Positions 7,669-16,994 are shown, counted from the stretch's first letter. The stretch is DNA of 64,000 nt from Pseudacidovorax sp. RU35E (GCF_900156165.1 NZ_FTMY01000007.1:124001-188000); one strand, 5' to 3'. Numbers and translations are program-made. The notes: generated by a model from the sequence alone, not told the origin.

Positions 7669-8136
7669 TCAGCGATCCGCCAACGCCAGCACGGCCGCCC
7701 ACTCGGCCGGCGTCACCGGCGTGATCGACAGCCGGTTGCCCTTGCGCAGCAGCAGCATGTCGGCCAATGCCGGCTCGGCGCGCAGCTCGGGCAGGCCGAG
7801 CAGCCGCGTCTTGCGCACCGCCTGCACGTCCAGCAGCAGCCAGCGCGGCGCATCGGGCTTGGAAGCGCTGTCGTGGTACGGCGATGCCGCATCGAACTGC
7901 GTCGGATCGGGCCGCACACCCGAGGCCACGCGCGCGATGCCGGCCACACCCGGCTGCGGGCAGCTGGAGTGGTAGAAGAGCACGCCGTCGCCGACCTGCA
8001 TCCCATCGCGCATGAAGTTGCGCGCCTGGTAATTGCGCACGCCCGTCCAGGGCACGGTCTGCGCCGGCGCGGCCAGGGCATCGTCGATGGAGCACTCGTC
8101 GGGCTCCGACTTCATCAACCAGTAGCGGAAACTCAT
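7669..8136 (-). CDS. EVE-domain protein
   Basis: A 155-residue protein that is essentially one EVE domain, a PUA/YTH/ASCH-like fold thought to bind modified nucleotides in RNA or DNA. The N-terminal MSFRYWLMKSEPDECSIDDA and WTGVRNYQARNFMR are the usual opening. They are followed by GDGVLFYHSSC, PGVAGIARV and LLLRKGNRLSITPV. The start at 8136 is chosen because family members begin at this residue, and longer starts would run into the next gene. The target is unknown. Its stop lies 54 bp from the convergent lumazine synthase gene. Confidence 0.92.
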   Translation of the reverse strand: MSFRYWLMKSEPDECSIDDALAAPAQTVPWTGVRNYQARNFMRDGMQVGDGVLFYHSSCPQPGVAGIARVASGVRPDPTQFDAASPYHDSASKPDAPRWLLLDVQAVRKTRLLGLPELRAEPALADMLLLRKGNRLSITPVTPAEWAAVLALADR

Positions 8137-8162
8137 CGCGGCATTGTCCGGGCAGCCCCCCC

Positions 8163-9002
8163 TCAGCCCTGACATCCGGCGGCGGGCCGACGGCTCAATC
8201 GGACGCCGTCCGGCAGGCCCGGAATGCCACGCCGCACGAGCAACTGGCCGTCGCTCCAGATGAGCCAGGGCCGGAGTGCGCCGCCGACCGGTGGCGGCAG
8301 GCTGGCGCCATCGATGCGGCCCCGCCACTGCACCGGCGTGCCGCCACCGCGCGCAAAGGTGGCTCGGTACTCCAGCATCGACTGACGAAAGCTCAGCTGG
8401 AAGCCGCCGGGCGCGCACCAGTTGCCCTCGACCGGGGCAGGCACGCGCCAGAGGTGGATCCGCTGCGTGCGCAGGCGCCCGGGGCTGCGGTCGGGCAGTT
8501 CCACGGCCTGTGTCTGCTCGGCCGGCCAGCCAGGCAGGCCATCGGTCTCGGAGATCACCCGGGTCCCGGGCGCCAGGCGCAGCAGCGCCGGCCGTAACTG
8601 CTGCTGCGACTCAGGCGGCAGGTGCATCACGATGACGCTGGCACCACTCAGGCGGGTGCGCAGCAGATCCTCCTCACGGAAGGCCACCCGGTCGGCCACG
8701 CCCGCCTGGGCGGCCCGCTGGCGGGCACGGTTGAGCAGTTCGGGTTCGGTCTCGACGCCGGTGGCGCGCGCCCCGGCCAGCGCAGCCGCCACGACCACGC
8801 GCCCTTCGGCAGTGCCGAGGTCGAGCAGGTGGTCGTCGGTGCGCAGGGCGGCCAGCCGGACCACGGCCTGTGCGAGCCGTTCAGCGGCCACCAACGAGGC
8901 GGCAGCGCCCGCCTCGGCGGCTCGCGGTTGCGCCCACACCGGCGACGCGGCTCCGATCGCCGCGAGCCCAGGCAGCAGAAGCAGGAAGCGTCGGCACCGC
9001 AT
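8163..9002 (-). CDS. Exported class I SAM-methyltransferase-like protein
   Basis: A 279-residue protein with an N-terminal export signal (MRCRRFLLLLPGLAAIGAAS, probable cleavage after PVWA at about 24). The RR-F-L start could be a Tat signal. The mature part has the SAM-binding motif I LLDLGTAEGRVVVAAA (around 59-74), an acidic residue after GVETE, and VAFREEDLL. The C-terminal region (from about 170) is not recognisable. A methyltransferase fold outside the cytosol is odd because SAM is not known to be available there; it could travel folded via Tat or have another role. The gene is divergent from arsC with a 29-bp gap. Confidence 0.8.
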   Translation of the reverse strand: MRCRRFLLLLPGLAAIGAASPVWAQPRAAEAGAAASLVAAERLAQAVVRLAALRTDDHLLDLGTAEGRVVVAAALAGARATGVETEPELLNRARQRAAQAGVADRVAFREEDLLRTRLSGASVIVMHLPPESQQQLRPALLRLAPGTRVISETDGLPGWPAEQTQAVELPDRSPGRLRTQRIHLWRVPAPVEGNWCAPGGFQLSFRQSMLEYRATFARGGGTPVQWRGRIDGASLPPPVGGALRPWLIWSDGQLLVRRGIPGLPDGVRLSRRPAAGCQG

Positions 9003-9031
9003 CCGACGAGTATGGTGGGAATAATTCACGG

Positions 9032-9388
9032 ATGCCAAGCACCGACACCACGATCTACCACAACCCTGCCTGCGGCACCTCGCGCAACACGCTGGCGATG
9101 CTGCGCGAACGGGGCATCGAGCCCGTCGTCGTTCAATACCTGAAGACACCGCCCGACCGGCAGACGCTACAGCGCCTGTGTGCGGACAGTGGCCTTGGCG
9201 CGCGCGGCGTGCTGCGTGAGAAGGAAGCGCTGGCCGCCGAGCTCGGCCTGCTGGATCCGGCGCGCAGCGACGAGGAATTGCTGGACGCGATGGTGGCCCA
9301 CCCCGTGCTGATCAACCGCCCGCTGGTGGTCACGCCCAAGGGCACGCGGCTGTGCCGGCCCAAGGAGGTGGTTTTGGAGATCCTCTGA
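9032..9388 (+). CDS. arsC: Arsenate reductase (ArsC, glutaredoxin-coupled family)
   Basis: A 118-residue thioredoxin-fold protein. The N-terminal TIYHNPACGTSRNTLAML carries the catalytic Cys14 of the HNPxCGTSRN motif. LREKEALAAELGL follows, and LINRPLVVTPKGTRLCRP provides the conserved arginines. Family members reduce arsenate to arsenite using glutathione and glutaredoxin. No arsR, arsB or acr3 is nearby, so this is an orphan copy whose physiological job may be different (ArsC/Spx-like family). It is transcribed away from the exported methyltransferase-like gene. Confidence 0.92.
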   Translation: MPSTDTTIYHNPACGTSRNTLAMLRERGIEPVVVQYLKTPPDRQTLQRLCADSGLGARGVLREKEALAAELGLLDPARSDEELLDAMVAHPVLINRPLVVTPKGTRLCRPKEVVLEIL

Positions 9389-9459
9389 GCGCCAGCGACC
9401 CGCGCCGCGCGGGGCAGGCCACGGCGGCGCCCCCCGTGCGCCGCGGCGCCGGTGGAGAG

Positions 9460-10707
9460 TCAGGCTGAAGCCGGCGTCAGCAGCTCGCGCCGTGCCCGGC
9501 GCACATTGAAGGCGCTGGCGATCAGCACCGCCTGCACCAGCGCCAGGCCCAGGATCACGCTGGCGTACTGGCCGGCGTCCATCAGGCGGCCGAAGATCAG
9601 CGGCGCCACCGCCTGGCCGATGTCCAGGCCCGCGTACACCACGCCGTAGACCCGCCCGCTGGCATTGGCCGGCGTCGACCGCTTGACGATCAGGTCGCGC
9701 GAGGGCCCGGCAATGCCCGAAGCGAAGCCCATGGCGCCGAACAGCACCGGCACCACCGCGGGCGGAAAGCTCGCCAGGCCCAGCACCAGCGCCAGCACCG
9801 CGGCGACGCCGAAGCCAGCCCCCACGATGCGCTCGCAGCGGGTCGGGTCCGAAGCCAGGAAGCCGCCCAGCACCATGCCGACCGAACTGGCCACCATGTA
9901 GACCGTCACGCAGATGGCGACCAGCGCCACCGGCACGTCGTGCAGCCGGCCGGCGGCCTGGGGCGCGAAGGTCTGCACCACGCTGATGACCATGGCGTAG
10001 AAAAGGAAGAAACCAAAGCACATCCACACGGCCGGGATGCGCAGGAAGGCGAAGGCGCCGTCGGTCCCCGGGCCCTGGCCCGTCGCCTTCTGCACCGCCT
10101 TCACGTCCAGCGCCAGCGCAGCGCGGCCGAACCACAGTACGACCAGCACCACCAGGGCCAGCACGCCCGCGCTGGCCAGCGCCACGCGCCAGGAGAAGGC
10201 GATGGCCAGCGGCACCACGAAGGCCGGCGCCAGCGCCCAGCCCAGGCTGCCGGTGATGCCGTGCACGCTGTAGGCATGGCCCAGGCGGGTGGGCGCCACC
10301 TTGCGGTTGAACAGGGTGTAGTCCACCGGGTGGAAGACGCCATTGCCCACGCCCGCCACGACGGCACTCGCGACCAGGCCCCAGTAGTTGGGCGCCATCG
10401 CGTAGCCGAAGGCCGCCAGCCCCAGGCAGCCCAGGCCCACAAACAGCACCGGGCGCGGGCCCAGCTTGTCGACGATGAAGCCCGAGCCCGCCTGCACCGC
10501 GCAGGAGGTGACGAAGAACACGGTCAGCACCGCGCCCAGCTCGGTGTAGCTGACGCCGAAGGCGTCCTTCAGCCAGGGAAAGAGCGGCGGCAGGATCAGC
10601 TGGCTGAAATGGCTGATGGCGTGCGCCAGGCCGACCAGGCCGATGAGCGTGGCGTCCGAGCGAAGGGAGGAGGAGCCGCCCGGGGGCGACGCGGAAGCAG
10701 TGGTCAT
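9460..10707 (-). CDS. MFS transporter
   Basis: A 415-residue major facilitator with about twelve membrane helices in two halves. LPPLFPWLKDAFGVSYTEL and GSGFIVDKLGPRPVLFVG give the family's loop 2-3 signature (DKLGPR). GPSRDLIVKRSTPANASGR lies in the second half. Such proteins carry small molecules with proton coupling, often as exporters; the substrate is not evident. It is divergent from the AraC gene at 10862 across 154 bp. That arrangement is common when the regulator controls the transporter (inference). Confidence 0.92.
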   Translation of the reverse strand: MTTASASPPGGSSSLRSDATLIGLVGLAHAISHFSQLILPPLFPWLKDAFGVSYTELGAVLTVFFVTSCAVQAGSGFIVDKLGPRPVLFVGLGCLGLAAFGYAMAPNYWGLVASAVVAGVGNGVFHPVDYTLFNRKVAPTRLGHAYSVHGITGSLGWALAPAFVVPLAIAFSWRVALASAGVLALVVLVVLWFGRAALALDVKAVQKATGQGPGTDGAFAFLRIPAVWMCFGFFLFYAMVISVVQTFAPQAAGRLHDVPVALVAICVTVYMVASSVGMVLGGFLASDPTRCERIVGAGFGVAAVLALVLGLASFPPAVVPVLFGAMGFASGIAGPSRDLIVKRSTPANASGRVYGVVYAGLDIGQAVAPLIFGRLMDAGQYASVILGLALVQAVLIASAFNVRRARRELLTPASA

Positions 10708-10861
10708 GGCAGCGGGCCGTGCGTCCGGCGAACGCAGCAGGCGGGTTTCTTGTCGTTGGAGGAAGCGGCTGCGTCACCCGACCCGGGCTCCGCAGCGCCC
10801 CGCCATGGTAGGCGCCGGAAAACGGCAGAATGCCGACACCCTGCCAACCTCTGTCGAAAAC

Positions 10862-11773
10862 ATGCCAGATCTTGCGACGCCTGCCGAAGCCGCGCCGGGC
10901 GCGGCCCCCTCCGCCCGGCGACGGCGCCCGTCCGGCGCGCGGAAGGCGCCCCCGGCGGTGGCCCCGGCCGCCCTGGCCCACAGCGTGGGCCCGCTCACGC
11001 CGCACCTCTACGCGCCCGACGCAGTGCGACCGTTGCGGGCGAAGGAGCATTTCCTTTCGGCAGACACGCTGGTCGAACCCCACACCCATCCCTGGCCGCA
11101 GCTCACCTTCTCGACCCGCGGCGTGATCCGCCTGTCCACACGGGACGGCAGCTACATCATCCCGCCCTCGCGCGCGCTCTGGGTGCCGGCGGACGTGCCG
11201 CACAGCATCACGCTGGTGGAAGACGCCGAACTGCGCACCGTCTACCTGCACCGCTGGCTGGGCCCGGACTGGACGCGCTGCGAGGTGCTGGAGATCAGCC
11301 CGCTGCTGCGCGCCCTGATGCTGGCCCTGGACACCACGCCCGACGGCCTGCCGCCTGGGGACCCCAACGCGCCGCAGCGCGAGCGCTGGATCGCCCCGCT
11401 GCTGGTGGACGAACTGGAGCGCGCCCAGCAGATCCGCATCGACGTGCCGCTGCCGCAGGACAAGCGCCTGCGCCAGCTGTGCGAGGCCGTGCTGCGCGCG
11501 CCCGACGACCGCGCGACGCTGGCCGAGCGCGCCCGCGGCATCGGCGCCAGCGAGCGCACCGTGGCGCGCCTGTTCCGCGACCAGCTGGGCATGAGCTGGC
11601 AGGCCTGGCGCCAGCAGGCGGTGCTGGCCCACGCGCTGCCGCTGCTGGCCCGCGGCATGGCCGTGAGCCAGGTGGCCACGGCCTGCGGCTATGCCACCGA
11701 CAGCGCCTTCTGCGCCATGTTCAAGCAGGCGACGGGGAAGTCGCCGACGGCCTTCCAGCATCGGCGGCGCTGA
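10862..11773 (+). CDS. AraC-family regulator with N-terminal cupin domain
   Basis: A 303-residue protein. Residues 1-45 are a low-complexity Ala/Pro/Arg leader. A cupin sensor follows (VEPHTHPWPQLTFSTRGVIRL, then WVPADVPHSI). The C-terminal double helix-turn-helix runs from about residue 205 to the end, with LAERARGIGASERTVARLFR and VATACGYATDSAFCAMFKQATG. The order fits the AraC/XylS group that controls adjacent exporters, and the MFS gene is divergent. Its last 53 bases overlap the convergent LysR gene. An earlier start is possible, but this ATG leaves a clean 154-bp promoter gap. Confidence 0.9.
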   Translation: MPDLATPAEAAPGAAPSARRRRPSGARKAPPAVAPAALAHSVGPLTPHLYAPDAVRPLRAKEHFLSADTLVEPHTHPWPQLTFSTRGVIRLSTRDGSYIIPPSRALWVPADVPHSITLVEDAELRTVYLHRWLGPDWTRCEVLEISPLLRALMLALDTTPDGLPPGDPNAPQRERWIAPLLVDELERAQQIRIDVPLPQDKRLRQLCEAVLRAPDDRATLAERARGIGASERTVARLFRDQLGMSWQAWRQQAVLAHALPLLARGMAVSQVATACGYATDSAFCAMFKQATGKSPTAFQHRRR

Positions 11774-12665
11774 CCTCGGCGAAGGCCTCGATCAGGTATT
11801 CGACGCAGACGCGCACCTTGGCCGAGCTGGCCAGGCGCTCCGGGTAGACGGCCCACACGTTGGCCTCCTGCCGCCAGTCGGGCAGCAGTTGCACCAAGCG
11901 GCCGTCGGCCAGCAGCGGTGCGACGTCCCACAGCGAGCGAAGGACCACGCCGTGGCCGTCGACCGCCCACTGCACCGCCACCTCGCCATGGTTCGAAGAG
12001 AGCGGGCCGGTGACCTTCACCGCCTCTTCCTGCGCGCCGGCACGCAGCCGCCAGACGCCGAAAGGGTGGTCCCGCTCCTTGATCACCAGGCAGTCGTGGC
12101 TGGCCAGGTCCTGCAGGGTGCGCGGTGCTTCGCGGCGGGCCAGGTAGGCGGGCGCGGCGCAGAGCACGCGGTGGTTGGCGGCCAGCCGGCGGGCGATGAG
12201 GTGCGGCGCGATCTCATCGCCCACCCGCACGTCCACGTCGTAGCCCTCGGCCGCCACGTCCACCAGCCGGTCCAGCACCTCCAGCCGCACCTGCAGACCG
12301 GCGTGGCGGCGCGCCATGGCCGAGAGCATGGGCGCCACCACCCGGCGGCCGAAGCCGAAGCTGCTGCTGATGCGCAATAGCCCGCGCGGCTCGCCGCGGG
12401 TGACGGCCACCTCCTGCATCAGCTGCTCCACATCGTCGAGCACGCGCTGCGCCCAGTGGAAGACGCGCTCGCCCTGGTCGGTCACGCTCACGCGCCGGGT
12501 GGTGCGGTGAAGCAGACGCACGCCCAGCGTGTCTTCCAGCACGCGGATGCGCTTGCTCACGTAGGCGGTCGAAACGCCGAGTTGCTCCGCCGCCGCCGCA
12601 AAGCTGGACTGGCGGGCCACGATGAGGAAGACGCGCAGGTCTTCATTGGCGGGGATATTGCTCAC
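11721..12665 (-). CDS. LysR-family transcriptional regulator
   Basis: A 314-residue regulator starting at a GTG. The winged HTH is at about residues 10-65 (LRVFLIVARQSSFAAAAEQLG, in two parts VSTAYVSKRIRVLEDTLG and VRLLHRTTRRVSVTDQG). It is followed by a periplasmic-binding-protein-like effector domain. It belongs to the large CrgA/DsdC-like Burkholderiales group. It is divergent from the tartrate-dehydrogenase-like gene (start 12765, gap 99 bp), which is the usual target arrangement, so it probably controls that gene (inference). Its 3' end overlaps the convergent AraC gene by 53 bp. Confidence 0.93.
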   Translation of the reverse strand: MSNIPANEDLRVFLIVARQSSFAAAAEQLGVSTAYVSKRIRVLEDTLGVRLLHRTTRRVSVTDQGERVFHWAQRVLDDVEQLMQEVAVTRGEPRGLLRISSSFGFGRRVVAPMLSAMARRHAGLQVRLEVLDRLVDVAAEGYDVDVRVGDEIAPHLIARRLAANHRVLCAAPAYLARREAPRTLQDLASHDCLVIKERDHPFGVWRLRAGAQEEAVKVTGPLSSNHGEVAVQWAVDGHGVVLRSLWDVAPLLADGRLVQLLPDWRQEANVWAVYPERLASSAKVRVCVEYLIEAFAEVSAADAGRPSATSPSPA

Positions 12666-12764
12666 GATTCGTGGCCAATGTCTTCACGGAAGCAGGATTG
12701 TATGAATTACGTGCGCAACGAGAATGCACGCCATTCCTTCCTCTTCCGCACCTGGAGACCGCAC

Positions 12765-13865
12765 ATGGCCGCAGCCACCCCCACCCGTCCCTTCCGCATC
12801 GCCGTCCTGCCCGGCGATGGCATCGGCAAGGAAGTCATGCCCGAGGGCCTGCGCGCCCTCGACGCCGCGGCCCAGCGCTTCGGCATCGCCATCGAATACA
12901 GCCACTTCGAATGGGCCAGCTGCGACTACTACGCGGCCCACGGCAAGATGATGCCGGACGACTGGAAGGCCCAGCTGCAGGGCATGGACGCCCTGTTCTT
13001 CGGCGCGGTGGGCTGGCCGGCCACGGTGCCGGACCATGTGTCGCTGTGGGGCTCGCTGCTGAAGTTCCGCCGCGAGTTCGACCAGTACGTCAACCTGCGC
13101 CCGGTGCGCCTGTTCGAGGGCGTGCCCTGCCCGCTGGCGGGCCGCAAGCCGGGCGACATCGACTACTTCGTGGTGCGCGAGAACACCGAGGGCGAGTACA
13201 CCTCGCTGGGCGGCGTGATGTACGAGGGCACGGACCGCGAGATGGTGATCCAGGAGTCGGTCTACTCCCGCGTCGGCGCACAGCGGCTGCTCAAGTTCGC
13301 CTTCGAGCTGGCGCAGTCGCGGCCCCGCAAGCACGTCACCCTGGCCACCAAGAGCAACGGCATCGCCATCAGCATGCCCTGGTGGGACAAGCAGGCCGAC
13401 GAGGTGAAGAAGGCCTACCCCGACGTGGCGCTGGACAAGCAGCACATCGACATCCTGTCCGCCCGCTTCGTGCTGCAGCCGGGCCGCTTCGACGTGGTGG
13501 CGGCCACCAACCTGTTCGGCGACATCCTGTCGGACCTGGGCCCGGCCACCACCGGCACCATCGGCTTGGCGCCCTCGGGCAACCTGAACCCGGACCGCAC
13601 CTTCCCCTCGCTGTTCGAGCCGGTGCACGGCTCGGCGCCGGACATCTACGGCAAGAACATCGCCAACCCCATCGCCATGATCTGGTCGGGCGCGATGATG
13701 CTGGACTTCCTGGGCCACGGCGAAGGCGCCTGCCGCCAGGCGCACGACGCCATCCTGGCGGCCATCGAGACGGTGCTGCGTGAAGGCCCGCGCACCCCCG
13801 ACCTGGGCGGACAGGCCAGCACGACGGAACTGGGCGAGGCCGTGGCGCGGCACATCGCGGGCTGA
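12765..13865 (+). CDS. Tartrate dehydrogenase/decarboxylase-like beta-decarboxylating dehydrogenase
   Basis: A 366-residue member of the isocitrate/isopropylmalate dehydrogenase family. Motifs in order are LPGDGIGKEV, SLLKFRREFDQYVNLRPVRL, YFVVRENTEGEY, ATKSNGI, AATNLFGDILSDLGP and FEPVHGSAPDIYGKNIANP. The wording of the substrate loop and its length fit the tartrate/D-malate dehydrogenase branch (TtuC/DmlA) rather than LeuB. It is NAD-dependent and needs Mn or Mg, and would oxidise and decarboxylate tartrate or D-malate. A LysR regulator is divergent, as in dmlR-dmlA. D-malate is an equally good substrate guess. Confidence 0.9.
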   Translation: MAAATPTRPFRIAVLPGDGIGKEVMPEGLRALDAAAQRFGIAIEYSHFEWASCDYYAAHGKMMPDDWKAQLQGMDALFFGAVGWPATVPDHVSLWGSLLKFRREFDQYVNLRPVRLFEGVPCPLAGRKPGDIDYFVVRENTEGEYTSLGGVMYEGTDREMVIQESVYSRVGAQRLLKFAFELAQSRPRKHVTLATKSNGIAISMPWWDKQADEVKKAYPDVALDKQHIDILSARFVLQPGRFDVVAATNLFGDILSDLGPATTGTIGLAPSGNLNPDRTFPSLFEPVHGSAPDIYGKNIANPIAMIWSGAMMLDFLGHGEGACRQAHDAILAAIETVLREGPRTPDLGGQASTTELGEAVARHIAG

Positions 13866-13874
13866 GGCATGAGT

Positions 13875-13898
13875 CCCTCTCCCCCGCGCGGGAGAGGG
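13875..13898. repeat. Perfect hairpin of the CCCTCTCCC type
   Basis: CCCTCTCCC (13875-13883), a CCGCGC loop and GGGAGAGGG (13890-13898) form a perfect 9-bp stem 9 bases after the dehydrogenase stop. No T-run follows. It may be a REP-like element or act as an mRNA 3' stabiliser. Confidence 0.6.
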
Positions 13899-13982
13899 CG
13901 CCAGAAGGAATGCCGCGGCTGATCCAGGCCCGTGCCGCGCGTTCCGGGCACTTTTCGCCGCTGTCACACTCCGTCCTCTCCG

Positions 13983-15071
13983 ATGACAGCAGGACACTCT
14001 TCTTCCCTTCCCCGCCGCACGTTCCTCGGGTGGTGGCCCATCGCCGCCCTCGGCCTCGCGGCACTCACCGGTTGCGGCAGCGCGCCCCGCACGCCCGCAG
14101 CCGCGACGAGCGCCGCGCCCAGTGCCACGACCTCTCCCCCGCCCGCCGGCAGCGGCGCGCCCGCCCCCATCCGCATCGGCATCGCCCTCGGCGGCGGCGC
14201 GGCCAAGGGCTTCGCCCACATCGGCGTGATCAAGATGCTGGAGGCCAACGGCCTGGCCCCCGCCGTGGTGGCCGGCACCAGCGCCGGCAGCGTGGTCGGC
14301 GCCCTGTATGCCAGCGGCATGAACGCCTTCGAGCTGCAGCAGAAGGCCGTCGCGCTCGACGAGGCCAGCATCCGCGACCTGCAGTTCTCGTCCGGCGGCC
14401 TGGTGCTGGGGCAGAAGCTGGAGGACTACGTCAACGCCCAGGTCCACAACAAGCCCATGGAGCAGCTGGCCAAGCCCTTCGTGGCCGTGGCCACGCGGCT
14501 GGAGGACGGCGAGCGCACCCTCTTCGCCCGCGGCAACATTGGCCAGGCGGTGCGGGCCTCCAGCAGCGTGCCGGGCGTGTTCCAGCCGGTGGCCATCGGC
14601 AAGTACCACTATGTCGATGGGGGCGTGGTCAGCCCCGTGCCCGTGGATGCGGCCCGGCAGCTGGGTGCGGACGTCGTCATCGCCGTCGACATCTCCAGCA
14701 AGGCACGCGGACGCTCACCCGCCGACATGCTTGGCACCGTGGGCCAGTCCATCGCCATCATGGGCCAGAAGCTCGGTCAGGCGGAACTGGCGCGGGCGGA
14801 CGTGACGATCCGTCCCGCTGTGCTGGACATCGGCGCCGCAGACTTCACGCAGCGGGCCAATGCCATCCTCGAAGGCGAGAAAGCGGCGCTGGCCGCCATG
14901 CCACGCATCAAGGAGCGCGTGGCGCAACTGCAGGCGCAGCGCGCCCAGGCCGCCCAACAGGCACAGGCCCAGGCGGCGCAGGCCCGGCAGAAGGCCTGCC
15001 TTGAACAGCGCTCCAGCTGGCGCAAGCTGGCCAGTGCGGCCGGGCTCGACGACAGCTGCCCGGCGCCCTGA
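13983..15071 (+). CDS. Patatin-like phospholipase lipoprotein
   Basis: A 362-residue protein. Residues 1-31 form a lipoprotein signal with lipobox ALTGC (Cys31), and a twin-arginine pair precedes it (LPRRTFLGWW). A Pro/Ala/Ser linker leads to the patatin domain. That domain has the oxyanion loop GGGAAKGFAHIGV (70-82), the nucleophile Ser100 in GTSAGS, and the dyad Asp in YVDGGVVSPVP. The C-terminus is a long Gln/Ala-rich helix (RVAQLQAQRAQAAQQ), probably coiled coil. RssA-like enzymes hydrolyse acyl esters; here the enzyme is probably anchored at the outer membrane. The substrate is unknown. Confidence 0.92.
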   Translation: MTAGHSSSLPRRTFLGWWPIAALGLAALTGCGSAPRTPAAATSAAPSATTSPPPAGSGAPAPIRIGIALGGGAAKGFAHIGVIKMLEANGLAPAVVAGTSAGSVVGALYASGMNAFELQQKAVALDEASIRDLQFSSGGLVLGQKLEDYVNAQVHNKPMEQLAKPFVAVATRLEDGERTLFARGNIGQAVRASSSVPGVFQPVAIGKYHYVDGGVVSPVPVDAARQLGADVVIAVDISSKARGRSPADMLGTVGQSIAIMGQKLGQAELARADVTIRPAVLDIGAADFTQRANAILEGEKAALAAMPRIKERVAQLQAQRAQAAQQAQAQAAQARQKACLEQRSSWRKLASAAGLDDSCPAP

Positions 15072-15178
15072 GCGTCCGCGCCGCGCAAGCGGCGTGCCCG
15101 ACACCGGCATGACGCCGATTGGCAGGCCAGTGAGCGGACAATCGCGCGCCACCGTCGCCTGAGCACGGTGCCCGCTTC

Positions 15179-16906
15179 ATGACTGCCCCTGCCGATCCCG
15201 ACCTCCCCCACTCCCCCTCGCCCGCGTCCCCTCCCATGGGCCGGGCCCGGGCCCTGAAGCACTGGCTGCCCTTCCTGAACTGGCCCCGGCCCACGCGCGG
15301 CCTGCTGGTCAGCGAGGCGCTGGCGGGACTCACCGTGGCGCTGATGGTGATCCCGCAGGGCGTTGCCTATGCGGCGCTGGCCGGCATGCCGCTGGTCACG
15401 GGCATCTATGCGGCCCTGCTGCCGGCGTTGATCGCGGTGCTGTTCAGCTCGTCGGCACGACTGTCGGTGGGGCCCACCGCCCTGACCAGCCTGCTGGTGG
15501 GCGCGACGCTCGCGCCCATGGCGGTGCCGGGCAGCGCCGAATGGGTGTCGCTTGCGGTGTGGCTCACCCTGCTCTCGGGCGCCATGCAGATCCTGCTGGG
15601 CGCCGCGCGCTTCGGCTGGCTGCTGCGGCTGGTCAATTCGCCAGTGCTGATGGGCTTCACTCAGGGCGCGGCGGTGCTGATCACGCTGTCGCAGTTGCCG
15701 GCGCTGCTGGGCTACACCGGCCGCACACCGCTGCAGGTGATGCAGGGTCCGCCGCCGGACTTCATCGCGATCGGCTTCGGCCTGGGCAGCATGGCGCTGC
15801 TGTTCCTCGGCAAGCGGCTGTCGCCGCGCATGCCGACGACCATGCTGCTGGTGGCCGGCACCGCACTGATCAGCGCACTGCTGGGCTACGCGCTGGGCGG
15901 CGGCGCCGTGGTGGGCGAGCTGCCGGGCGGCCTGCCCGACTTCTACCTGCCTCAATTACTGGGCTGGCATCAGCTGGGCACGCTGCTGCTGCCGGCCTTC
16001 CTGATCACGCTGGTGAGCTTCCTGGAGACGGCCTCCAGTGCCAAGGTGGACAACGCCCGCGCCGGCAAGCTCTGGAACGAGAACCAGGACCTAATCGGCC
16101 AGGGCCTGGCCAAGGTGGCCTCGGGCCTCACGGGCAGCTTCCCGACGAGTTCGTCCTTCTCGCGCTCCGCCATCACGCTGTATGCGGGCGCGCAGACGCA
16201 GTGGGCGACGCTGTTCAACGTGGCCGTGGTGGCGGTGGCGCTGCTGTGGGCCATGCCGCTGCTCTACCACGTGCCGCAGGCGGTGCTGGCGGCCATCGTC
16301 GCCACGGCCACCATCGGGCTGCTCAAGCCGCGTTCCTTCGTGCAGCTGTGGCGCATCTCGCGCATCGAGGCCGGCATCGCCTTCGGCACCTTCGTGCTGA
16401 CCATCGCGACGGCGCCCTCGATCTACTGGGGCGTGCTGGGCGGGCTGCTGGCGGCGCTGTCGCACTACATGTACCGGCATCTGCATCCGCGCATCATCGA
16501 GGTGGGGCTGCACGGGGACGGCAGCCTGCGAGACCGCCACCTGTGGCGCCTGCCGCCGCTGGCGCCGGACCTCTACGCCCTCCGCATGGACGCGGAACTG
16601 GACTTCGCCTCCGCCAGCACGCTGGAGCGTCACATCACCGAGGCGCTTGCCAGGCATCCGGACCTGCGCCACGTCTGCCTGTTCGCGCAGCCCATCAACC
16701 GCGTGGACCTGACCGGCGCTGAGGTCTTCGGCAACATCCGCCGGCTGCTGGAAGGCCGCGGCGTGATGCTGCACCTGTCGGGTCTTAAGCTCCCGGCCCA
16801 GCAGGTGCTGGACCGTGCAGGGCTGCTGGCGCCAGGGCCGCTGTTCGCGCAGTACCGCACCGATGGCGAGGCGCTCGCCGCGCTGGCGACGGCACCAGCC
16901 GCCTGA
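15179..16906 (+). CDS. SulP-family anion transporter with STAS domain
   Basis: A 575-residue inner-membrane protein. About a dozen transmembrane helices fill residues 40-420, including the family's LTVALMVIPQGVAYAALAGM and GSFPTSSSFSRSAI. A STAS domain lies at about 455-565 (FASASTLERHI, NRVDLTGAEVFGNIRRLLE). SulP proteins carry sulfate, bicarbonate, C4-dicarboxylates or other anions. The anion cannot be told here, and no carbonic anhydrase or sulfate gene is adjacent. It sits 107 bp after the patatin gene and may be transcribed alone. Confidence 0.94.
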   Translation: MTAPADPDLPHSPSPASPPMGRARALKHWLPFLNWPRPTRGLLVSEALAGLTVALMVIPQGVAYAALAGMPLVTGIYAALLPALIAVLFSSSARLSVGPTALTSLLVGATLAPMAVPGSAEWVSLAVWLTLLSGAMQILLGAARFGWLLRLVNSPVLMGFTQGAAVLITLSQLPALLGYTGRTPLQVMQGPPPDFIAIGFGLGSMALLFLGKRLSPRMPTTMLLVAGTALISALLGYALGGGAVVGELPGGLPDFYLPQLLGWHQLGTLLLPAFLITLVSFLETASSAKVDNARAGKLWNENQDLIGQGLAKVASGLTGSFPTSSSFSRSAITLYAGAQTQWATLFNVAVVAVALLWAMPLLYHVPQAVLAAIVATATIGLLKPRSFVQLWRISRIEAGIAFGTFVLTIATAPSIYWGVLGGLLAALSHYMYRHLHPRIIEVGLHGDGSLRDRHLWRLPPLAPDLYALRMDAELDFASASTLERHITEALARHPDLRHVCLFAQPINRVDLTGAEVFGNIRRLLEGRGVMLHLSGLKLPAQQVLDRAGLLAPGPLFAQYRTDGEALAALATAPAA

Positions 16907-16994
16907 GCGGCGAGCGCTGGCGAGCGCATCCCCTGCAGCGCCCGAGCCCATGCGCACACTGCGCGCTGGAGCCACGGCTCGCGGGCCCGGGCCC

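Noticed and set aside
9032-9388. Arsenic-resistance operon
   Set aside because: Only an arsC-like gene is present. The neighbours are an exported methyltransferase-like gene and an MFS gene, with no arsR or arsenite pump signature.
13875-13898. CCCTCTCCC hairpin as an intrinsic terminator
   Set aside because: The stem is strong but no T-run follows on either strand, so I list it as a repeat hairpin only.
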